A stretch of 7,791 nt of DNA, taken from positions 1 through 7,791 of the forward strand of contig CAMYIQ010000227.1 of NCBI GenBank assembly GCA_947258465.1, read 5' to 3'. Origin of the DNA: an uncultured Erythrobacter sp. Its GTDB lineage: Bacteria; Pseudomonadota; Alphaproteobacteria; Sphingomonadales; Sphingomonadaceae. Below, piece after piece: positions 1 through 4,326 of the stretch; within the stretch, counting starts at the first letter, position 1, and the number at the start of each line of letters is the position of its first letter. The notes under the pieces are model-generated. The model made no database searches, had not been told where the DNA came from, and saw only the letters and a list, made by a program, of their open reading frames with translations. A program made the translations under genes and the position numbers.

Positions 1-178
1 CCAGCCGAGCGCCGAACCAAGCAGCGATGCCCGCCGTGATCGCGGAGCTGACCAGAGCAATGGCGAGCAGGGCCGTCGAAGGGCCGAGCGCGGCCGACAG
101 GCGCGCGACGAGCAATTGATCGCGCGCGCCGGTGGCGGCAAGAAAGCTGGCGACCATGGCGAACAACAGCGATGTCAT
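1..178 (-). CDS. Partial membrane protein, GDT1/UPF0016-like N-terminus (3' end outside window)
   Basis: I translated the minus strand by hand from the ATG at 178-176. It stays open for 59 codons to the window edge and gives a very hydrophobic protein, with probable membrane segments at about residues 2-16 and 33-54. Between them is A-A-T-G-A-R-D-Q-L-L-V (residues 14-24). This lines up with the signature region of the GDT1/TMEM165 (UPF0016) cation transporter family, usually A-E-x-G-D-K/R-T-Q-L-L, but the acidic Glu and Asp are both Ala here (15 and 18) and the Thr is Asp20. If the relationship is right, it is a GDT1-type half-protein or a derived paralogue. Bacterial members are sometimes encoded as two short adjacent genes, and a partner would lie beyond the left edge. 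An AAGGGGA stretch about 12 nt before the ATG could be the ribosome binding site. The 77-bp gap to the plus-strand SDR gene must hold both divergent promoters. That it is a real gene is fairly likely; the family call is tentative. Confidence 0.55.
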   Translation of the reverse strand, partial: MTSLLFAMVASFLAATGARDQLLVARLSAALGPSTALLAIALVSSAITAGIAAWFGARL

Positions 179-255
179 GGCGCGACCGGTTCCCCTTCTC
201 ATGCCCGGGTGCCTGCGATAGCACGCTGGCGCGAGAAACACAGGGGAGAGCGGAT

Positions 256-1050
256 ATGAAACTCACGCAAGGCATGGCTGCGGTGGTCACCGGCGGCGCA
301 TCGGGATTGGGCAAGGCGAGCGCCGAAGCGCTGGCCCAGGCGGGCCTCAAAGTCACGATTTTCGACATCGACGAGGAGGCCGGCGAAACCCATGCGAAGG
401 CTATTGGCGGCACATTCGCGCGCGTCGACATCACCGACGAACAATCGGTGGTCGCAGGGTTCGACCAAGCGCGCGCAGCCCACGGGCAGGAGCGCGTGAC
501 GGTCCATTGCGCGATGGCCAGCCGCCGCGGGAAGACGCTGGGCTGGGACAAGGAAAACGGGCGCTACAAACGCCTGGCGACGGAGGATTACGCTTTCGGC
601 GCGGAGGGGATTCTCGTCTCATCCTATCGCGTCGCCAGCCACTCCGCGCTCGGCATGGCCAATGCCGAACCGCTCAACGAAGACGGCGAACGCGGCTGCA
701 TCACGCTTACCGCCAGCGTGGCGGCGCAGGACGGGCAGATCGGCCAGGTCATTTATGGAAGCTGCAAGGCTGGGGTAAATGGGCTCGTCCTGCCCATGGC
801 GCGCGATCTGATGGATATTGGCATTCGCGTGAATTCGGTCATGCCGGGCATTTTCGCCACGCCGTTGATGCTGGGCATGAAGGATCGCAACCCGCAGATG
901 TGGGATCAACTCAACGCGTCTGTCCCCTTCCCCAAGCGGCTGGGGCACCCCGAGGAATTCGCCTCCCTCATCTGCGAAATTGCGCGCAACAGCTACATCA
1001 ACGGGCACCAGTTCCGGCTGGATGGCGCAATCCGGATGCCGCCGAAATAA
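256..1050 (+). CDS. SDR-family oxidoreductase, HSD10-like (3-hydroxyacyl-CoA dehydrogenase type 2-like), divergent
   Basis: This is a 264-residue short-chain dehydrogenase/reductase, the usual length for the family, predicted cytosolic. The Rossmann motif T12-G-G-A-S-G-L-G19 binds the dinucleotide. Asp37 at the end of the second strand favours NAD(H) over NADP(H). Catalytic Ser154 (in TAS) and Y167-G-S-C-K171 are present. The C-terminal part (VPFP at 223-226, RLG, LDGAIRM at 255-261) closely resembles type 2 3-hydroxyacyl-CoA dehydrogenase (HSD17B10), which oxidises short-chain 3-hydroxyacyl-CoA or hydroxysteroids; the true substrate here is unknown. Two usual SDR features are missing by eye: NNAG is H84-C-A-M87, and the helix-4 catalytic Asn appears to be Ile119. 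Activity may therefore be altered. The start at 256 is chosen because AGGGGAG lies 7 nt upstream and the Rossmann fold begins at once. An in-frame ATG at 172 would add 28 non-homologous residues and overlap the divergent gene. No operon partner is visible; tandem repeats follow the stop. Confidence 0.88.
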   Translation: MKLTQGMAAVVTGGASGLGKASAEALAQAGLKVTIFDIDEEAGETHAKAIGGTFARVDITDEQSVVAGFDQARAAHGQERVTVHCAMASRRGKTLGWDKENGRYKRLATEDYAFGAEGILVSSYRVASHSALGMANAEPLNEDGERGCITLTASVAAQDGQIGQVIYGSCKAGVNGLVLPMARDLMDIGIRVNSVMPGIFATPLMLGMKDRNPQMWDQLNASVPFPKRLGHPEEFASLICEIARNSYINGHQFRLDGAIRMPPK

Positions 1051-1055
1051 TGCCG

Positions 1056-1177
1056 GCGCTCAAGTAGCGAAGCGATAGCGCATCGAAAGATCAACGCCGA
1101 CGCTCAAGTAGCGAAGCGATAGCGCATTGAAAAACCAACGCCCGCGCTCAAACAGCGAAGCGGTAGCGCATCGATAG
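1056..1177. repeat. Three tandem 44-bp repeat units with internal inverted repeats
   Basis: Units begin at 1057, 1101 and 1145, an exact 44-bp period. Units 1 and 2 match at 39 of 44 positions. Unit 3 matches unit 1 at 29 of its first 33 and then decays. The conserved core reads CGCTCAAGTAGCGAAGCGAT followed by AGCGCAT. Each unit can form CGCT-loop-AGCG hairpins; units 1 and 3 extend the outer pair to GCGCT/AGCGC, while unit 2 has A instead of the first G. The block fills the gap between the convergent SDR and DUF6356 genes, and its last bases approach the DUF6356 stop codon. It is non-coding, since 44 is not a multiple of three. A REP-like element, or a transcript 3'-end or termination structure serving both genes, are the natural guesses. 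There are no unique spacers, so it is not a CRISPR array. Confidence 0.85.
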
Positions 1178-1180
1178 CCG

Positions 1181-1432
1181 CTAGATGCACCAGTCGCGCT
1201 GTTCGCCCTGGCGCCGGTCGCCGGGGCCGAACTTCTCGCGCCCGTGAATCATGTCGGCTGACAGTTGCTTGACCGCTTTGCTGCCGGTTGTCTTGCACCA
1301 GAAGGGGAACACCCCGTGGACGATGCAGGCGAGACCGGCGGCTATCAACTTCGCACCGAAACGCGACGCGCTGACGAAATGCTCGAAATAGCTCTCGCCG
1401 ATCGAATGCGGGTGGTCGGTGAAAATCGACAT
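1181..1432 (-). CDS. DUF6356 family small protein
   Basis: This 83-residue protein has no known function. The opening motif H7-P-H-S-I-G-E-S-Y-F-E-H18 and the following hydrophobic stretch (about 26-45), with the HG-x-FPF pattern and Cys36 and Cys46, match my recollection of the DUF6356 family of short proteins in sphingomonads. The T-G-S-K segment (49-52) is also typical. The stretch at 26-45 could be one membrane-associated helix. The charged tail after residue 62 is less conserved in appearance. The ATG has an AGGA ribosome binding site about 11 nt upstream. The gene starts 22 bp after the YeiH-type permease stop on the same strand, so the two are probably co-transcribed. Its stop codon lies at the edge of the 44-bp repeat block. 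The gene call is strong; the family name rests on motif memory and no function can be given. Confidence 0.78.
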   Translation of the reverse strand: MSIFTDHPHSIGESYFEHFVSASRFGAKLIAAGLACIVHGVFPFWCKTTGSKAVKQLSADMIHGREKFGPGDRRQGEQRDWCI

Positions 1433-1454
1433 GGCAGATTATCCTGTAGGTTGA

Positions 1455-2507
1455 TCAGAGCACCCACGCCAGGCTGAGCGCGAGGGCGAAGGCCGTCAAG
1501 GTGGACGCCGCCACCGGCACGAAGGCTTTCCAGCCATGCGAGAACATGCCGGAAAGATCGGCTTTGATCCCCGCCGCCGTCACCGCGAGCAGCAGGAAGA
1601 AGCTCGCGGTCGAAGCCCCCGCCTTGCCCACCGCAGCGGGAATTTCGGCAAAGCTGTTGAGCGCGACCACGGCCACGAAAGCCGCGATGAACCAGGGCAC
1701 GCCCTGCCGCAGCGAGTACCGGCTGCCCGCGCCCTGCCTCCCGAGAAACAGTGCAACGAGCAGCAGCAGCGGGACCAGCAGCGTAACGCGCGAAAGTTTC
1801 ACCACCGTCGCCACCTCGCCCGCCTTGTCGGATACCGCGAAGCCGCCGCCGATGGCCTGCGCCACGTCATGGATCGAGGCCCCGACGAGAAACCCGGCCT
1901 GCGTGTCGGACAAATCGAGCATGGCGGCGAGCGCGGGATAGGTCGCCAGAGCGAGCGCGCTCGCCAGCGTGACGCCGAGCACGGTGATGGCGAACCCCTC
2001 CTGGCTCACCCTTTTCGATCCGATGATGCTCCACAGTGCAAGCGCGGCCGAGATGCCGCAAATGGCCGTCGCGCCCCCTGCAAGCAGCCCGAATTGAAGG
2101 TCGAGCCGGGCACAGCGCGCCGCGATCATGCCCGTCGCGATCACAGCCGCCATGATCGCGACAAGGCCCAGGAAGGGGACCAGCCCCAATGCGGCGATCT
2201 CGCCAAAGGTGACGCGCAGGCCCAGCAGGACGATCCCGACACGCAGCAAAGTCTGCGAAGCCATGTCGAGCCCGGGCCTCAGCCGCTCGTCGGCACTCGC
2301 GAAGTTCAGGGCAAAGCCAAGCAGAAGCCCCAGCAGGATCTGCGGCGCACCATAGCGGTCGCTCAGCCACAAGGCCGCCAGTGCGGCGATCGTAACCAGC
2401 AGCAAGCCGGGGACTGGCGCACGCCAGCTACGGCTCTCCCCCATCGGCGAAAGCTGCAATTCGCCATAGAGATCGGCCATGTAGAAGGTATCGGTCCTGT
2501 CGCGCAT
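1455..2507 (-). CDS. YeiH/UPF0324 family membrane permease (putative sulfate exporter)
   Basis: This 350-residue polytopic inner-membrane protein has about ten hydrophobic segments between residues 32 and 350. Family marks of YeiH (Cons_hypoth698, often annotated 'putative sulfate exporter') are visible: G145-A-T-A-I-C-G-I-S-A-A155, G209-A-S-I-H-D-V-A-Q-A-I-G-G-G222 and V236-K-L-S-R-V-T-L-L-V-P246. The length fits the family. The sulfate-export label comes from the family annotation and the substrate here is unproven. The start at 2507 is preceded by a G-rich stretch (GCGGGGGCT) directly before the ATG, a weak ribosome binding site. In-frame ATGs at codons 10 and 22 have no better site, and the first ~30 residues are hydrophilic, so the exact start is uncertain. 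It is followed 22 bp later by the DUF6356 gene, probably in one transcript. The tRNA-Gly gene ends 35 bp upstream on the same strand with no obvious terminator between. Confidence 0.88.
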   Translation of the reverse strand: MRDRTDTFYMADLYGELQLSPMGESRSWRAPVPGLLLVTIAALAALWLSDRYGAPQILLGLLLGFALNFASADERLRPGLDMASQTLLRVGIVLLGLRVTFGEIAALGLVPFLGLVAIMAAVIATGMIAARCARLDLQFGLLAGGATAICGISAALALWSIIGSKRVSQEGFAITVLGVTLASALALATYPALAAMLDLSDTQAGFLVGASIHDVAQAIGGGFAVSDKAGEVATVVKLSRVTLLVPLLLLVALFLGRQGAGSRYSLRQGVPWFIAAFVAVVALNSFAEIPAAVGKAGASTASFFLLLAVTAAGIKADLSGMFSHGWKAFVPVAASTLTAFALALSLAWVL

Positions 2508-2542
2508 AGCCCCCCGCTAGCGATCGAAAGCAACGGCACGAT

Positions 2543-2616
2543 TGGAGCGGGTGAAGGGAATCGAACCCTCGTCGTCAGCTTGGGAAGCTGCTGCTCTACC
2601 ATTGAGCTACACCCGC
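2543..2616 (-). tRNA. tRNA-Gly, anticodon CCC
   Basis: The 74-nt minus-strand gene folds as a full cloverleaf with an encoded CCA end. The acceptor arm GCGGGTG/CACCCGC has 7 pairs with discriminator T. The D-arm is GCTC/GAGC with an AATGGTA loop. The anticodon loop TTCCCAA holds CCC (complement of 2582-2584). The T-arm GAGGG/CCCTT encloses TTCGATT. It reads GGG codons and is nearly identical in plan to the Escherichia coli CCC-reading tRNA-Gly. The lowest anticodon-stem pair is G27/A43, a mismatch; the other four pairs are good. No copy of the 3' end is seen elsewhere in the window, so nothing suggests an integrated element. Confidence 0.95.
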
Positions 2617-2628
2617 ATGGTGGTGGCG

Positions 2629-2657
2629 CCATTGGCTTGAGGGGCGCGTCAGGTCAA
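2629..2657 (-). promoter_or_regulatory. Possible sigma-70 promoter for tRNA-Gly
   Basis: On the minus strand TTGACC (complement of 2652-2657) is followed after 17 nt by CAATGG (complement of 2629-2634). This would start transcription roughly 5-8 nt before the mature tRNA 5' end at 2616. The -35 element is good and the -10 element is poor. Position and spacing are the main support. Confidence 0.35.
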
Positions 2658-2674
2658 TGGGCAGAACATAAAAA

Positions 2675-2705
2675 GCGACCCCCGGCCTATTCCGCCGGAG
2701 GTCGC
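2675..2705 (-). terminator. Rho-independent terminator of the ompW-like gene
   Basis: A 12-position stem (2675-2686 against 2694-2705) pairs at 11 positions, with one C/A mismatch and a 7-nt loop. It is very GC-rich. On the minus strand it is followed by five T (complement of 2670-2674), the classical layout for ending the ompW-like transcript, whose stop codon lies 23 bp upstream. The other side carries only a broken T-run (CTTTCTT), so plus-strand termination would be weaker. It separates the ompW transcript from the downstream tRNA gene. Confidence 0.88.
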
Positions 2706-2728
2706 CTTTCTTACGCTCGTCGCGGTAA

Positions 2729-3400
2729 TCAGAAGCGGTAGGCGAAGCCCGCGCTCAGAACCCAGGGATCGAGCTTGTGTTCGGTTTCGATGGCCAGCGT
2801 GTTGCCGGCATACCAGCGGGCCGTCGTATCGACGAAATACCGCTTCGCATCGAGGGTGAAGCCGAGGCCGCTATCGTTGATCGGCACGTCGATACCCGCC
2901 TGGAGGACGAAGCCGAATTCATCCGACAGGGTCGTTTCGGTGACACCCAGCGGGATGGTCGCCGCACCCGGCTCGACATCGATCCACCAGAAATAGGTGG
3001 CGCCCGCACCGAGATAGGGCTTCGCGCCGCCTACGTCGAAGTGATACTTCGCGGTGAAAGTCGCCGGGATCAGCTTGGCGTCGGAAACCAGTTCGGAACC
3101 GTCGGGAAGGCCGGACACGGCATCGACATCGTGCTGCGTGACGCAGCAGATCGTCTCGATCGAGATATTCGGGCTAACGAAATACTCGATGGCCAGCGTG
3201 GGTACGAAGTTCTCGTTCGCTTCGGTCTGCGTTCCTGCGGGGAGGCCGACGATATCGGTGCGCAGATCGGTGATCTCGCCATCGGGGGCCACATAGGTGC
3301 CCAGCACCTTGACCTGGACCTTGCCGTCATTGTCCTGCGCCTGAGCGGGGGCGGCAATCATCGCTACTCCGGCGAGAGCGGCTGCAAGCAGCTTCTTCAT
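2729..3400 (-). CDS. OmpW family outer membrane protein
   Basis: This is a 223-residue precursor of a small outer-membrane beta-barrel. The signal peptide is M-K-K, then a hydrophobic core, then A-P-A-Q-A, with probable cleavage after Ala21. The mature chain shows alternating barrel strands, the OmpW-type pattern L110-I-P-A-T-F-T-A-K-Y-H-F121 followed by K127-P-Y-L-G-A-G-A-T-Y-F137, and a C-terminal Y-R-F whose final Phe is the usual barrel-assembly signal. OmpW proteins form eight-stranded barrels with a hydrophobic channel; the cargo here is unknown. Adjacent Cys85-Cys86 are unusual for a barrel. The start at 3400 is preferred because AGGA lies 8 nt upstream. An ATG at 3415 would add five residues (M-R-T-K-T) before the signal peptide and has no ribosome binding site. 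The gene is divergent from the Crp/Fnr regulator, with a perfect FNR-type box 96 bp upstream. OmpW is under FNR control in enterobacteria, which fits. It ends in a strong terminator. Confidence 0.88.
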   Translation of the reverse strand: MKKLLAAALAGVAMIAAPAQAQDNDGKVQVKVLGTYVAPDGEITDLRTDIVGLPAGTQTEANENFVPTLAIEYFVSPNISIETICCVTQHDVDAVSGLPDGSELVSDAKLIPATFTAKYHFDVGGAKPYLGAGATYFWWIDVEPGAATIPLGVTETTLSDEFGFVLQAGIDVPINDSGLGFTLDAKRYFVDTTARWYAGNTLAIETEHKLDPWVLSAGFAYRF

Positions 3401-3496
3401 TGTCTTTGTCCTCATGGCGCTGCAGCGGTCGCCCCGTGCGACTCAGGATGGTTGCAGCGCTTGAGCCCTATTTGGAGACCGAATAATCCGGCCTCA

Positions 3497-3510
3497 TTGA
3501 TCTCGATCAA
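3497..3510. promoter_or_regulatory. FNR/FixK box in the ompW-regulator intergenic region
   Basis: The sequence TTGATCTCGATCAA is a perfect match to the TTGAT-N4-ATCAA palindrome bound by FNR, FnrL and FixK proteins. Its centre (3503.5) is 41.5 bp from base 3545, the A of the regulator ATG. On the other side it would place a class II start for ompW at about 3462, leaving a 62-nt leader. It could activate ompW, autoregulate the regulator, or both. The site is certain as sequence; its function is inferred. Confidence 0.85.
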
Positions 3511-3544
3511 AGATTTGCAGGTCGCAAATTGCGAGAGATGCGGC

Positions 3545-4246
3545 ATGACGAGTTTCCCCGAAGCCTTCGAAAGCTTTGCCTTGAAGATCCTGTCGCCGGA
3601 CCTGTCCGACGCGGCACATCTCCGTTTTCAGGCGCTGGCCCGGCAGGTCGCGCTGGACAAGGATCGCTCGCTCGATTTCGACGGAAATTCCTCGCAACTT
3701 ATATTCGTCGGCCAGGGCGCTACCAAGCTGGTCGCCCATGCATCCGAGGCACGCGACCAGATCGTCGCCTTCCATTTCGGCGGCGAGGTGTTTTCGGTCC
3801 CCGAGCAGGACAATTATTCCTATTCGGTATGCGCCTTGCGCGATTGCAGCCTGCTGACCTTCCCGGCAGACGACTTTCTCGACCTGGCAGCCAGCGAAGC
3901 GGGGATCTTGCGCCACCTGCTCGACAATACGACCGGCTCCTTGCGGCGTTGCCGCGAAAAGACGATCGCGCTCGGCCGCAAGACCGCGGCGGAACGAGTC
4001 GCGGTTTTCCTGCTGGCGATGAGCGAGCGAATCGGCATGGAACAGAACAGGGCGATTCTTCTCGAATTGCCGATGTCGCGGCGCGATATCGCGGAAAGCC
4101 TCGGCCTGACGATCGAAACGGTGAGCCGCCAGCTCAGCCTGCTGCGCGAAGCCGGCGTGATCGAAACCACGGGACGCTCGGGCATTGTGCTGCGCGAAAT
4201 GGAGATGCTGAAGGCGCGCGCCGGCTATCTGCGTGATGCGGCATGA
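3545..4246 (+). CDS. Crp/Fnr family transcriptional regulator (FixK-type)
   Basis: This 233-residue DNA-binding regulator has an N-terminal cyclic-nucleotide-binding-like beta-roll at about 23-115 (with F78-G-G-E-V-F83), a long dimerisation helix at about 115-160, and a C-terminal winged helix at about 165-225. The recognition helix carries L188-T-I-E-T-V-S-R195; Glu191, Ser194 and Arg195 are the FNR-type residues that read TTGAT-N4-ATCAA. The oxygen-sensing FNR cluster needs three N-terminal cysteines plus one in the beta-roll. Here the only cysteines are 96, 101 and 136, so a [4Fe-4S] sensor of standard design is absent, as in FixK. The start at 3545 has GAGAGA about 6 nt upstream. The frame stays open further 5', and the upstream codons include C-E-R-C, so a non-ATG start (for example TTG at 3515) cannot be fully excluded. 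The gene lies between two FNR boxes, 80 bp before ccoN, and probably controls the oxidase operon and ompW. Function as an FNR/FixK-class regulator is confident; its signal is unknown. Confidence 0.9.
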   Translation: MTSFPEAFESFALKILSPDLSDAAHLRFQALARQVALDKDRSLDFDGNSSQLIFVGQGATKLVAHASEARDQIVAFHFGGEVFSVPEQDNYSYSVCALRDCSLLTFPADDFLDLAASEAGILRHLLDNTTGSLRRCREKTIALGRKTAAERVAVFLLAMSERIGMEQNRAILLELPMSRRDIAESLGLTIETVSRQLSLLREAGVIETTGRSGIVLREMEMLKARAGYLRDAA

Positions 4247-4260
4247 ATTCTTTCACCAAA

Positions 4261-4274
4261 TTGATCCAGATCAA
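4261..4274 (+). promoter_or_regulatory. FNR/FixK box upstream of ccoN
   Basis: TTGATCCAGATCAA is a perfect TTGAT-N4-ATCAA palindrome. Activation with the box centred at -41.5 puts the start at about 4309. A TAGGCC hexamer (4297-4302) stands 22 nt after the box where a -10 element would be, although it is a poor match to consensus. The resulting leader of about 18 nt would contain the GGAG ribosome binding site of ccoN (4317-4320). This is the standard arrangement for low-oxygen activation of ccoNOQP operons by FNR or FixK. Confidence 0.9.
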
Positions 4275-4326
4275 TGCGACTGCCGAGGTGGCGGCCTAGG
4301 CCGCTCTAGAACGGACGGAGACCCTT

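Noticed and set aside
172..255. Upstream ATG for the SDR gene
   Set aside because: It overlaps the start of the divergent membrane-protein gene, the extra 28 residues do not resemble an SDR N-terminus, and the ATG at 256 has a good ribosome binding site.
1056..1177. CRISPR array
   Set aside because: Units abut with no unique spacers, there are only three, and the whole 44-bp unit is repeated.
1451..1457. Possible FNR half-sites at TTGATC (also near 2877-2882)
   Set aside because: Each has only one half of the palindrome and lies at a gene end or inside a coding region, not in a promoter position.
2543..2616. tRNA-Gly as an integration site of a genomic island
   Set aside because: No integrase gene and no second copy of the tRNA 3' end was seen in the window.
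2363..2632. 89-codon minus-strand frame through the tRNA
   Set aside because: Its N-terminal G-C-S-S-M-V-E-Q type peptide is the usual false translation of a tRNA-Gly gene.
1536..2741. 401-codon open frame on the plus strand
   Set aside because: It runs antisense to the permease gene and through the tRNA. The protein is Gln/Arg/His-rich low-complexity sequence typical of GC-rich antisense frames, while the opposite strand encodes a recognisable family.
2777..3544. Long in-frame 5' extension of the Crp/Fnr regulator
   Set aside because: The frame stays open for 256 codons but lies antisense to the ompW-like gene and spans the divergent promoter. The regulator domain begins just after 3545. 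Only the last few codons are discussed as a possible short extension.
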